Assembly: GCF_027596085.1 (NCBI RefSeq)
Contig: NC_072465.1
Location: forward strand, 7,854,102-7,918,101
From: Anoplopoma fimbria
Taxonomy: Eukaryota; Chordata; Actinopteri; Perciformes; Anoplopomatidae
Length of the DNA stretch: 64,000 nt
Reading direction: 5' to 3'
Shown here: one piece after another, positions 10,431 through 24,539 of the stretch
How positions within the stretch are numbered: the first letter of the stretch is position 1
How the letters are laid out: the number at the start of each line of letters is the position of its first letter
Position numbers and translations under genes: made by a program
The notes under the pieces: model-generated
Database searches by the model: none
The model's input: the letters and a program-made list of their open reading frames with translations, nothing else
Told to the model about the DNA's origin: nothing

Positions 10431-10535
10431 TGGTTCAGCAGGCAGAGCGGGTCGGCCATTACTTAGGGGTTGGCTGTCCGATCTTGCAGAAGCATCTTAC
10501 AGCAACCATTGCTCCCTAAAGACAGCCAAGTCCCG
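10431..10535 (+). mobile_element. tRNA-derived SINE remnant (V-SINE-like)
   Basis: The order 'tggttcagcaggcagagcgggtcggccatta', 'ggggttggctgtccgatc', 'cttacagcaaccattgctccc' (each partly diverged) follows a teleost SINE whose copies read ggcagagcgggtcgtccatta, then ggttggcggttcgatcccc (B-box region), then a tail near gttgctccc. The B box is degraded (ctgtccgatct), so this copy is not expected to be transcribed by Pol III. Confidence 0.5.
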
Positions 10536-10563
10536 TCCCTTGCGATGGAACACCACGGGACCG

Positions 10564-11099
10564 GAGAAAATGGCGAAGGGAAAAAATCTTTATTTGATCC
10601 CTTTTGAATTGTGCCATGAATTACACATATGATGTTTGTGAATTTAAAAGATAATTTTGCTCGTCAAAAAAGTCTCATTTTATCATTGAACTGTTGACGG
10701 TGAAACTAATTAGAAAGACCACTCGCACCCAGGAAGCTTAGATGACACTGTATTACATACCAGGATATACTCACACAAACAACAGGTCTCGGCTAATAAA
10801 TAGAGCCTTAGGATAAGAAATGTATGATCAAGTAAGATAACCTTACATGTGAGTGGAACATAGGTAAGTTACCTAGCTAGCTAGCTAGCAAGCCAAGGCT
10901 AATGGCCATGTTGGTGAAGTGCAGTGTGTGGGACGAGAGATCTAGTTTGCTGAGCTGTTTCACGCAAAACTAAATGTGACTACGACAAACTACAACTTTT
11001 TTGACCCGCAAGATCATGTTTTAAATTGTACAAACATCATATGTGTCATTCATTGCACAATAAAAACGGGAACAAAACTGTATTTGTCTCTCGCCATTG
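10564..11099. repeat. Imperfect inverted repeat, about 110-bp arms
   Basis: The left arm (about 10564..10673) runs gagaaaatggcgaaggg...attgtgccatgaattacacatatgatgtttgt...cgtcaaaaaagt. The reverse complement of the right arm (about 10993..11099) reads atggcgagag...attgtgcaatgaatgacacatatgatgtttgt...gggtcaaaaaagt. The core acacatatgatgtttgt is identical in both. The 320-bp interior contains a (CTAG)n patch at 10870..10889. It is probably one transposon family inserted twice head-to-head, or a foldback element. Confidence 0.75.
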
Positions 11100-12359
11100 A
11101 CTACTGTACATGTTTTTTTCCAAAATAAAGTCCCATGGGGGACACAGGGTGAGATGAGCCACATATGCAAAACACCCTAACACCCGGGTGATGCAAGGGG
11201 TCCTTTAACTATTTGGAACTTTTCCATCCATCCTTTTTATCCATTTAATACAACCAGAAGCCAGAAGAGACTACTATGAATCCTGACCACTGAGTCAACA
11301 GGACATTGGTGAAACCGAGACCAGTCCTGTGGTTAAAGGGGAGACAAACCTGTCCCCTGTCCCCCTCCACCACCAAGACCAGAGACACACAGAACATATC
11401 CTTAGAATTTACTTGAGTCATGAAGGTAGGCGATGTGTTCACATTGTCCACAGCCATTGACAGCTGCAGAAGAAACCTGCAACGTATTATCACCTCCTGA
11501 GCGGAGCTGGTATTTAGATGTTCTCCCTAAAGCAAGGAAATAACTGGAAATGGAAAATAAAAGCAGACCCCTTGACAATGTCTACATGTTACGGTACATT
11601 TAGTTTCCTTCCTGTAGTTGAACGGGGTGGGGGGCAGGGTGGTGGTGGTGTAAACCTGTTTGAGCAAGAGGTTCTGAAGAGTGAGTTATAGCCAAAGGTC
11701 CATGTTCAGCCCTCAATCTCATTACATTACAGTGCTCTTCCAAATGAAAAGCTCTGACTGGGAGCGGAGGTCGTTGAGAGGTAACTGACTGACTGACGTG
11801 TTGGCTGACATCACTCAAATGTCTCAATACCCAGACGGATAGCCGGGTTTAACTGCACAAAGTCAGCTGTGATGAATGGGACCCAGCACCCTGGAAGGGG
11901 ACAATGTATTTTTTACACACTGTGTCTTTAGCACGCCACTAGAATTTGATGAAATTGCTAGCGATGCTAACTGGATGTCTTGACCGCTCGGTAAATCTCT
12001 TTTCTGCGTGACCCCCCACGACCCATTAGTCAGGCCGAGGCAGTGACCCCAGAGGCCTTATGGGCACTGAGGGCCGATTCACAGCCTCCCTGTTGTTTTT
12101 ACTGAGCCGGTCAGTAATTTGAAAGCGAGATGTCTGCTCCTCTTCAAATTTGGCAGGCTCCAGTAGATGTTTGGATCATTGTGAGTGATAGGATACTTTG
12201 TACATGTCTTAATAAACCTCTACATATATACAGAGGTAATACACAGGCAAGATGTAAGAGCTTTAAACCATTCCACTTGTTCTTCATGTTCCCTTGGCAG
12301 AAAATGATTCAGACCAATTCATTTTTCGGGCTTTTTAACATTTAAATATTGTGAGCCTT
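11100..12359. other. Non-coding interval without recognisable features
   Basis: Unique sequence. No gene, RNA gene or known repeat seen. Confidence 0.45.
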
Positions 12360-13780
12360 CAAGCCGATGTAATGGCTGGCAACATTTTGCTTTAGATGAA
12401 CACTGTCTCTTTAATTATTCTAGGACTTTTATAAGGTGTGAAATGACAAGTTGTACACCGGATATCATCATTAACCAAGAAATCCCACAGGATTCCCGAG
12501 ACAATCTGGTTTCCTGATGACAGCTGACCTTTTGGATTAGACGAAAACCGCCGAATTCATTTTGTCCTGCCACTGGCACTTTGAAATTTAAAATGTCTTT
12601 GAGCAACACATTTAGCACTGATATGGTGACTCCAGCTTATCTGTCCTTGCTCTTAATGCTTTATCCTTCAAATATAGCCCCAGGGTTGGGGTTTAAAAGA
12701 TTACATTCTGGAAATTGCATTGTTCGCATAAAAAAAAAAAAAAACAGGTTGTAAAGGTCAAGCTTGTATATAATGAAGGAAATCTTCATAAAATGCATTT
12801 AGGTTATACATTTTCAGATTGTGAGATAATAATCAACATTTCAGTGCTTGGGTGCAAAACGGCATTGACAAAATTGCTGTTTATACTACAAATTTGTGAC
12901 GAGACAAATGCACAATTGCCATAGAACCTAGAAGCAGTTTGAATGTGGCAGGATTTTATATTGCTGATTTTGTCAACAGTCATGAGTAGTCTGTATTGAA
13001 TTAGATTTTGCCAATAAACTCTTCTCAATGCTTCCGATGACACATCTGCTCATGACAATACAAACCAAATTTGTCCAAAGTAAATTTAATTACCAACTCC
13101 CAGGAAATGTGTATGCAATGTCCCTATTCTCCACTCCTGATCCAATGATTACCCTCAACAGTGGGCCATTTAATCGAAGGAAATGCTAATGCCGTTATCC
13201 CGAATGGAAAATTAATTTGTGACATATGTCAATAGATGTACTGAAATGATTGTGCAAAGTGGTTTCACAGAATGCAAATAGAAGCATTTAGTTTGCCAAT
13301 GCGTTATTCAGAAAGTGTCCTAATGCTCTGCAAAGCATTCAGAGAGTTATGAATTGAAACGAAAATATGAATGCAACTGAAAAAAGATGTTCATGCTCTT
13401 ATTTTTCTGTTTATTTTCCAAATAGACAAAGGTATTAGAGCTTTTACCAAACAACTCAGTGGATCATAATGATGCCTTTTTTTTTTAGTATGCAGGACTT
13501 TTTTCTTTAGCAAGGTGACACACTTGGCTGCCAGGACAACAGGAAAATACTTATGTCAATATGGGTTGAAAGCATTTCATTTCAGACCCAGCCAGTGGGC
13601 TCAGTGCATTTCACATCAAACTGGGAATTGGAAAATGGCCCCAAAGTGCAGGTTTCTCCTTTGATGCTCTGAGCATCATTAACCCAAATATAATTTCTCC
13701 CACCAACACGTCTTCAGAAGGAGTGTGTTTGATTGAAAATAACAAGAACTGCGAAACTCAGCTGCACGCACTTCTCTCGC
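12360..13780. promoter_or_regulatory. Candidate conserved non-coding block
   Basis: This 1.4-kb stretch has no microsatellite or recognisable transposon apart from an A-run at 12730..12744. It is AT-rich and contains a perfect octamer ATGCAAAT (13272..13279) and several TAATT/ATTA homeodomain cores, for example around 13085..13095 and 13211..13218. Such sequence is typical of developmental enhancers in large vertebrate introns. Conservation itself cannot be seen here, so this is a hypothesis. Confidence 0.3.
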
Positions 13781-14039
13781 TTCGGAAATTGGAACGAGAG
13801 AAAAAAAAATTCAGGCTTGCTTTCAAGGAACCCAATCCTGTAATTTCCATCTCGTTCCGACTTAATTTGCGCTGAAGTACCCTGCAAATGCTGCCTTCAC
13901 GGAGCACAATGCTGTGGTGATGCTAAGAGTATACCCAGCCCATTAAGAGTGGGAGAGAGGACTATCTTCTATCAAGGGAGCAAGAGGAGAGAGACACAAA
14001 AGAGCAACAGACAGAGGGGAATGGTGGATGGAGGGAGCA

Positions 14040-14058
14040 GGGGGGGGGGGGGGGGGGG
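14040..14058 (+). repeat. Poly-G run
   Basis: Nineteen consecutive G in a purine-rich setting (13945..14105). The run can form a G-quadruplex, and its exact length is unreliable in sequencing. Confidence 0.85.
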
Positions 14059-14649
14059 CTAATGCAGGGAAAAGGAGGGAGAGAAGGGAAGAAGGGAAAG
14101 ATGGCTGTGGTTTAATGAGGAGACAGTGGTTTTAGGAGCGAGCAGAGGGGGGTGGGCTTGATCTTTGACCTCTCAGATCCCTCGGTGCGTGTGACAGGCC
14201 TGAGTTCAGACGGAGGATTAAGGTAATCAAGGGTAGTAATGAGAACAGAGCACACATTCATGAGCCAGGGCACTCCCCGAAAGCAACAATTATGCAGCTC
14301 ACTCGCCTCTCTGTGTGCGTGTCTGTACCGAGACATCACCGTTGCCTGTGGTGGTTTACTTCGTGACAGAAGGGGGCCACTGAAGACAGATATAAATGTG
14401 TGAAATAATGCCCATGGAATGCCGCCCCCCCCACACACACACAATAATGGGATACCTAGCCTTTGTCCCACTTTCCAAGGACACGTGTCTTTTAGCTGGT
14501 AGCCTACAGATGACACTTCAGTCCAACTTGACAGCAATGAGTTATTAGAAAGTTGATATTTGAGGTTTTGTGAAACCACCTGGTCGCCTGGGGTGGAGCT
14601 ACACTTTGGTGGTGAAACAAAAAGTTCATCAATCCAAGGAAATTCAATC

Positions 14650-14832
14650 AGCAACAATTTTGACAACTAATTTTTAATTTCTGTCATTTGATTAGTAAAA
14701 AATACCAAACATTCGCTTGCTATAGCTTCTGAAGTGTGGAGAAGTTACTCACCATTTTCTAAAATTTCATGGACCAAAAGAAAGAATCAACAGATTAATC
14801 GGCAATGAAATGACCATTTAGTTGTTGCCATG
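14650..14832 (-). mobile_element. hAT-like MITE, copy 3 (reverse)
   Basis: In reverse orientation it carries the family's interior and end motifs: 'gcaacaattttgacaacta', 'aaaaaataccaaacattcgcttgctatagcttctgaagtgtgg' in pieces, 'atggaccaaaagaaagaatcaacagattaatcggcaatgaaatgac' in pieces, and the end 'agttgttgcca'. Order and spacing match the percomorph element with ends gctgcaactaacgatta. It is separated by only 14 bp from copy 4. Confidence 0.7.
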
Positions 14833-14846
14833 CAGATAAATGAGGG

Positions 14847-15062
14847 AAGCAACTAATGATTATTTCCATGAAAGATCATTTCTTGACTGATAATTGAGGT
14901 CAATCATTTGGTCTATGAAACATCCCAATTTTTTTTTTTGCAACTATGATATTACAAGGAAAAGTTTAGTATCTTTGCTTTAAAAAGGACTTTAATGATA
15001 ACTTCACTATCTCAACAGTTGCTGATTAGTTTTCTGTTGATAGACAAATTATTGCCACTCTA
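14847..15062 (+). mobile_element. hAT-like MITE, copy 4 (forward)
   Basis: Begins gaagcaactaatgattattt, continues with 'caatcatttggtctatgaaac' and 'agtatctttgctttaa', and ends 'cagttgctgattagttttctgttgatagac'. Same family as copy 3 but opposite orientation, so the two lie head-to-head. An internal T10 run occurs near 14931..14940. Confidence 0.7.
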
Positions 15063-16571
15063 AAATGAATGACGTCTATTGGATCAAAGATTATCCCCAT
15101 TATTCCAAAGGTGGATAGACTGATATTAGAACCCACTCAACTGTCATAACATGAGGGTACGATGTTGTTTTTTTAATGATAGAAAATAATGGATTCAGCA
15201 TGTTAATTATTTCTCCTAATGAGGTGCATTACGTGTCCCCATTACTCCTGGTCAATCACAAGCTTCCAATGTTGAATGTGCGCCAACAGTTTGGTTGAAG
15301 AAGGCGAGGAGATAAAGCTCAGTTACTGTGGAATTTTTTTGTGAAAATCGTGCGATAAGCTCCGAGGACAGGAATGAACCAACTCAGTGTAAGGAAATCC
15401 TGAAAACATTGTTTTGGCACTTAAAACTGGACCAGTATCTGTAGTTTGGTTTATTTTTGGATTAGGGATTTGCAAGTAAGGATCCCAAAAATTCAACATT
15501 AATAGCGAAATAACAAAAAAACGAGTAACTGGACTTTGTAGACCTTTTTTTCAAATCCTCATGTTGAGCACAGTAGCAAGAAGAGGTATAACAGTCTGTT
15601 ACCCAGGAGACACCCTGACAAGGCCAAGACAGAGGAGGCACCTTAAAAGGCTACGCTCCGTTTGCAGCAGACTGGTGGAACATGACTTCATTTTGAGGTC
15701 AGCACAATCCTTTCAATCACTTCAAAAAATCCTGGCTCCAGTCTTAACACCTACAAAGGGGACGTTTAAGTCCTCATAATGAGGATGCCACATGCCGATA
15801 TCATCTTTCACAGGCTCCGTTTGACCGGCGCTCCTGTTGGATGGAGTCACGTTCAGCGGTGCACATCCCGGCTCTTCCTTTTAATCACATGTTTTCAATT
15901 ACTACGGGAGTGCACAGAACCGACTCGTGCTGTAATTCAATGAGGGCACAAAGAGGCGGGTCGTGGGGGGGGGGGGCAGTCGGGCATTGTTCCGGGACAG
16001 CTGAGCGACAGGGGTGAGTTTTTTGGACCTCGGAGCACACAGTGGTTACTTTGTACCTGTCAGTCAAGCTGTGACACGGACAGCCTGTCGGGGGACTCCT
16101 CCAGAGGCGAGCGGGGTGAGAGGTCCTCCGCCACAGGGCAGCCCCCCCACCAGCAAGTGACTCAACACCCTATGGCTTGACAAAAACTTCACATAACAAT
16201 AAGAAGGGCAGAGCAGCTGGCTACTGCAACACAGCAGTCGAGCGAGTTGGGACGAAAACACACAGCGGCTCCTTAAAAACCTTCAAGAGCAGCCAGGACA
16301 ACACTGAATTAAAAAAACAGCAATTAAAGACGGACTTTTCACTTGATGTCATTACCAGAAAAAGAAAAAGCACATGGTAATTTTGTTTTCACAAAAACTT
16401 TATGGTGTAGCACATCTTTTGTCACCAGAACTTTCAAGGTGTTACGCGGATTTGAAACGACACTTTTTAAGCCATAATTGGCTGATTGAAATTCATTGTT
16501 TCAAAAAATCCACGATTGGTAAAAGAAAGCAGGGACAGACAGATGGTGGATTTTCGAGGCTGATAACGCTA
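15063..16571. other. Non-coding interval without recognisable features
   Basis: Unique sequence with a G12 run near 15966..15977. No gene or repeat that I recognise. Confidence 0.45.
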
Positions 16572-17000
16572 TGTTGAGCCTACAGTCATGCTAGCAGCTG
16601 TGTAAGGCTGGAATTAAGAACACTGGTGCTTTTGAGCCAAATTTCAGCATGCTAACATTTGAAAATTAGCACTAAACACAAAAGGTACAGTTGGAGCTGA
16701 TGGGAATGTCATTATACCTTAGTTTTACAGGTATTTGGTAATAAACAAATGTACTGGAAGGTAGAATGTTGTGATGATGTCTGTACAAAATGTTGTGCAA
16801 ATCAACAAAGTGTATGTGGAGATATTTCACTAAATAAGGGAAAACTTTAACATGCTGGTGGTGCATTATAAAAACAGATGGGACCACCAAAGACATTTGA
16901 ATACATTTTCAGTTAACCATGAATATCTGTAGCAAATTCATGACAATCCATCCCATAGGTCTCAAGACATCCCACTAAAAACAATGAACAATAAATTAAT
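16572..17000 (+). repeat. Long dispersed teleost repeat ('catgctagcagct...gctaacattt' family)
   Basis: Order of motifs: 'tacagtcatgctagcagctg', 'ggtgcttttgagcc', 'cagcatgctaacattt', 'attagcactaaacacaaa', 'gctgatgggaatgtcatta', 'caggtatttggtaataaac', 'gggaccaccaaagac', 'aaccatgaatatctgtagcaaa', 'catgacaatccatccca', 'agacatcccact'. This is the same order as a repeat found many times per megabase in percomorph genomes. Its class is not known to me, and no coding capacity is visible. Confidence 0.7.
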
Positions 17001-17063
17001 ATAAATGCCTGTTGCTTTGAAATGAGATTTTTCAGCAATCAAATAGGGATGTAAGGGCCGAAT

Positions 17064-17090
17064 GTCCACATACTTTTGGCCATGTAGTGA
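17064..17090 (+). mobile_element. Terminal fragment of a Tc1/mariner-like MITE
   Basis: 'tccacatacttttggccat' followed by gtagtga resembles the common fish terminal inverted repeat tacttttggccatatagtg. The matching opposite end was not found nearby, so this is a solo end. Confidence 0.5.
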
Positions 17091-18548
17091 ATAGCTCACA
17101 GGTAATTACAGAGTAGCGCAGTCCAACTGAAATACACCAAACACAGAACGATCAATAATATTTCACTGCTGCAGGTGAATGTTGTGCTGCTAAAACCATC
17201 TCTATTTGAAGGATCCAAAAGCACCACTCTGCCAGAAGAAACTCAGATTTCCTTTAGACTGACACTAACACTCCGAGCACACTCCGAGCTCTTTCAGCCC
17301 CATCTATCTCTGTCAAAGCTTCTCACTACAAAGTACTCCTTCCCCTGGTCCACCACTGACTACTTCCTTATCTACCGCTCTCAGCTAATACACTATTATT
17401 CAGACTGCTTCCGAGCCAGTGGACGTCCCTCAGCCAAGGAGAAAAAAAAGAAGAAGAAAAGATCGATTTTTGCCGCTGAGTGGTAGAGGTAAGGAGGTAT
17501 TATGTGCCAGTCACGGCTGGCTGGGCCGCCAGCTGGAGGTTACGTCTGTGGACAGCAGATCACACAGCAAAGAGGCCTCGGAGTAACACTAAAAAACCCT
17601 GAAGATCAGAGCTGAATACAAAAGCAAATTGTAAAGAAAAAGACTGGAAACGCTAGCTGATTTAGTATTGGAGGATCCGGCAAACCCTGTGATAACTCAG
17701 TCACAGAAAACAGGCATGAGAACTGATAACACCAGTTAGTGTGGATGTACTTATAAAAGATACTCAAGATGTCAATGGAGACCTACAGAAAAACGACAAA
17801 CATGCTTCTTAAAGTGCATTTGCTGATAACAGATGAACATCTTTAAAATCTTTAAAACTTTTAAAGACTAAAAGGTACCCTTGCATTTCTATTTTCAAAA
17901 GATGGGATTCCCTGCAAATATTCTGTATTCAGATATCCTGAGCAGAGGTATTGGAACTGGAAGGGAAAAGGTTGGACTGGAGCATCATTGAGTGTTTCCA
18001 GAATAACTGTGTTGTTGTCAGGGAGAACAATCCTCTGAAACAGCTTTTTAAGACCACGAAAGCTTTGCACTGAAACAAACTTGAATTCTTTAAGTGTAAG
18101 CACTTAGCGGTGGAGCGTGTCTATGCATTCAGTGGCGGAGGCAACTTTTGGGCACATCACTGACTTTATATAAAATAAAAAATAAATGTGCAACTTGAAT
18201 AACAATTCATCACTGATTTAGTGGACTGAGGTTGACAACCAAGCATATAAGCTCTAACAAAGAGCCCAAATCACACTCAAGCAAGCAAGAAAAAAAACGA
18301 GATGATTGGATTTATGACCTCAAATGTCTTTTCCCTGCCCCCCCACCCCTCCCAGGTCCCAGTGGGCTGTCCCAGAGTAAATTTTCCCCTGCTCCTAATT
18401 GAGAGCCACAGGTTGACATGGTGTCTCACTAGCCCCTTTACTCGGATGCTGTCAATCCACCTTTTGTCTCACCACACAGATGCTCCTAATAGGAGCAGGA
18501 AAAACCATTAGCCAACCCCAGTCTCATTTAAAAAAGACAGTGGCCCCC
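17091..18548. other. Non-coding interval without recognisable features
   Basis: Unique sequence. Apparent reading frames here lack splice context and recognisable domains. Confidence 0.45.
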
Positions 18549-19062
18549 TTTACACCATTAAAATGCGTTTGGGTGATCAGTTTGCCATCAGAGATTGCTT
18601 GAGCACATGACAGTAAAGGTGTTAATGCAGCTAAAACACACAAGGACTGATTTTAATCCGATTGCCAAACCACCTCCGGAGGTTTTTCAGGGACAGATTG
18701 TGATCACATCGCGTTTTCAGTCCACACAAAACATCTTCGTGGGCCAAAATACTGAATTGCATGAGGCTGTTCCAAACGAGCAAAAAAGGCAGTCATTAGC
18801 AAGTTAGCGAGCTAAGCTACCAATTAAGAAAGCACTCATGGATGGCGTCAAGAGAAGACCCGTGTCTGATTTCAATTTGGCCCGACAAAAGCATACAAGT
18901 GAAACTTGCCAATTCATATTGCAGCCAAGCCATTAATGAAGCGATGGCCGACCAAATTGTGGAGAACGGCGAAAGAGGATGTGACGTCCGGTTGTTTGAG
19001 CTGGAAAGAGCGATCACATCTCAATGTGGACATTGGAGACCCATGTGAATACCAGGTGTAAA
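18549..19062 (+). mobile_element. Harbinger-like DNA transposon remnant, 514 bp
   Basis: The left end starts TTTACACC (18549..18556) with cattaaaatgcg behind it. The right end is its inverted counterpart GGTGTAAA (19055..19062), preceded by catgtgaatacca. Interior blocks such as 'gattttaatccgattgcc' and 'cacctccggaggt' are, from memory, shared with many percomorph copies. The middle retains a fragment of an open frame with a SANT/Myb-like look (18842..19048). PIF/Harbinger is suggested because those elements carry a separate Myb-like gene. No clear target-site duplication was found. Confidence 0.55.
18842..19048 (+). pseudogene. Myb/SANT-like transposon protein remnant
   Basis: The frame from 18842 gives 68 residues, including CLISIWPDKSIQVKLANSY and then SQAINEAMADQIVENGERG. 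The spacing resembles the first two helices of Myb/SANT-like (Myb_DNA-bind_4) proteins, roughly LI.IW.D..IQ..L...R...I...IA..L.E.G. After the second helix the frame runs into the transposon's terminal inverted repeat, so the third, DNA-contacting helix is missing. It is a decayed piece rather than a working gene. The family call is by eye and could be chance. Confidence 0.4.
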
Positions 19063-19280
19063 TGTAATCAGGTTAATTCATATGTAGATACAATATGGAT
19101 GAGGGACGCATTTTAATGCAAGGTGAAAAAAGGAGAAAAAGGTCTAAAAAAAATTGAGAAATGAACAGAAAAGGAAAGGATGGAACCAGACCCATACAGG
19201 CTTTACAGGCTGGACACAGACGTTTTTATTAGATTCAGCCATAACAACCTTGGTGAAAGTTTATTTTTCTCCAAGAACAC

Positions 19281-19283
<3 letters not shown>

Positions 19284-19353
<70 letters not shown>
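19284..19353 (+). repeat. (TG)n microsatellite, 70 bp
   Basis: Uninterrupted TG from 19284 to 19353. In a minus-strand pre-mRNA this is (CA)n, the type bound by hnRNP L. Confidence 0.95.
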
Positions 19354-19356
<3 letters not shown>

Positions 19357-20230
19357 AGATGGGATGACGAGACTGTCGGGCAGGCAGCGTCTGAGACGAC
19401 AGCAACAATGAAGCTAATGCACATGCCGGGCAAGACCCCAGTCGTCAAGGAAACACAACCTGCTTCTGACCGTCGCCATGGCAACCTGCATCCCAAAAGC
19501 GTCGAGGGCTCTCTACAAGGGGCGATGTCCCACTGTTACAGATTTCGCTCTTGGGGTTATCCGTCTTCATCAGAGTGTACGTTACAAAAATGAAAACAAG
19601 CCATTCTGCAGCACACGGTCGTTAGAGAGAGATTTTCAATCAAAACAATTAAAGATTGTGCAAATTCAACTAACCCTCTGAGGTCACACCATCCTTTCAA
19701 CTGTATGATAATTAGAGATAATCCTTTCTAATCAGCAGGAAAGGAATTTCGATGCTGAAATATCACCAAACGTGCCAAGAAACGCTAATTCCGATGTTTT
19801 TTTTTAATGAAAGCTGATGCACATTGGGCAGTCGGTCCAACCCCGTCTACACAAGTGTGCTTTGCCCCCGCGGCTCCGGCTCTGGTGGCCGCTCAAACCA
19901 GCTCAGCTACACAAAAAGTCATGTTATGCAACCCGAGCCGGGCCGAGAATGTGATTTTCCTCCGTCCGGCGGGCTCTAATGCTGCTCTTGATGTGTAATG
20001 AGTACGAGGGTTCAGGTGAGCCTTTTGTTCTCTCCATTGCCCTCGCTTTGGTAATGAGATTATTGGTTCAGATGGGAGTTGGAGAGGCTGAAGGATGGCA
20101 GAGCTGCAGATATATACGAAGGGGGGGGGGCAGAGATTAACTCCCGATTACATCACAAATCTGCCCCAAGCTGACGTCCTCGGCCAAAACATGCAGCACT
20201 GAGATTTGGATTGTAGAATCCACCCCTGGT

Positions 20231-20266
20231 CACACACACACACACACCACACACACACACACACAC
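20231..20266 (+). repeat. (CA)n microsatellite with one interruption
   Basis: CA repeat broken by a single extra C at about 20248. In a minus-strand transcript it is (UG)n. Confidence 0.9.
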
Positions 20267-21583
20267 TTTCACTCGCATTCCAGCACAGACGGGGGGGAAA
20301 CAACAAACAGCTTGCCCATGCAAAAACATACATATTAAGTGAAAGAGAGAGTGGCGCGAGGCCACGGAGAGTTCAGCCGCCGTCCAGACTAAACAACCCA
20401 CGGCGAGCTGCGATCACTTGATCTACTCTCACTCCGCGGAGGGGGGTCGTGTCACTTGAGAGGGATGGGAGGAGATGTCCATCTCGGGGTTACATCAACA
20501 GGGTCAGACCATTCACAGACTGCAGGAAAGTATAAGTGAAAAGTTGCCCTGTAGTGAACAACTTGGATTCTCCAAAGTGGAAAGGAGCTTCCTTCAGAGT
20601 GAAGTCTGACAGTACAGTTGGCCCGTTGTCTCTTGTATATGGCGAGTACATTGCACCGCAGTTGTTGCTGGGAAGAAAAAATCCTTGGTGCGCTACCTTC
20701 GTGGGGATCTCACAATCTATACTGTGAAAAATGTACATTACAGTGTAAGAATATATATTCAACTAACACAGCTGGCCTTTGAATCTGTGGCTTCCTAACA
20801 AGGAACAGCAAAGCAGCTTTGATCCTCACAAACAACTTTCCTAAAGCAGGGTGGTCGAATGTATGTGCTTCGCTTTCAAATACATATTCATCTATCTAGT
20901 TATCAGCAAACAAGCAGCCCCAAAAAAAGAAAGGAAAAAAAAAATCAATCTGTTGGGAAACTTTCGGAGACATCCATGTTTTTCTTTTCTTTCAAAATAT
21001 CACACAAAGAAGTAACAAGACTGTTTTGTTGTTGAAGGGAGGTGGGATCAAATAAGGGCAAGGAAGAGAGGTTATTTATTAAGGAGAGCTCTGAGGGGAG
21101 CTTCTGAAGAGCCACATCGCCACCTACTGGTGACAGTTATAAAGCCCTGGGAGTGAACCCACTGATGCTGAGCAGCAGCGGAGCCACAAATGCTCAGAGC
21201 TCCATTTGCTTTGCTTTCATGCTGCGTACACGTTACACGGAGACGCCGTGAGGACTTTCGCAGATGGTCGGTGCAGGGGGAAGAAAAATGATAATGAGGA
21301 GAGACGGGATGGCGAGGTAGGGAGAGGAAGTGGAAAAAAAAAAAACACGAGTGGACGGACACAAAGTGAGAGTATAGAGGGGGCGTGCTAGCAAAGTGGG
21401 AATATGTGGAAGCAGCTTCTACAAGTGGCCTAATCTATCAGGGGTGGGGGGTGGGGGCATACTGGTGTTTACCTGCTAGATTCTACAGCAGGCCATCAAT
21501 CTCAATGTGGGCCTCGCACCGCCCGCCCCTACTCCTTCTGGCATTTCATCACTCCTTCTGTCCTCCCATCAAGTGCCTCTCAA

Positions 21584-24249
<2,666 letters not shown>

Positions 24250-24539
24250 AAATTAGATGATAAATGCAAAGCTCCCTGCTTAACATTTAACTCTCTCAGC
24301 AGATGTCGGTGACAAATGTATCTCTTTTATTACAAGAGTCCAAGAAGAACAGCAGAGAGCGTGGGGGGTGGAAAAGTAGAAAAATAGAGTTAACAGTTGG
24401 ATGTTTAAAGCCCTTTTGCTGGTCCCACAGGGCTTTGCAGGAGAAGCAACGGCGCAAAGCCTGTGGTCGACTTGGTCCATCGCGGGCGCATTCGTACTTT
24501 TCCAGCAGGCAGACAGGAAGCACCTGGGTCCAAAGGCCC

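Noticed and set aside
14112..14666. 184-residue minus-strand frame
   Set aside because: Its N-terminal part overlaps a MITE, and no domain, splice site or codon bias supports it.
19203..19496. Minus-strand frame starting MGCRLPW, whose first 11 nt equal those of the true first exon
   Set aside because: The similarity ends after 11 nt, no donor follows, and the frame runs into the TG array.
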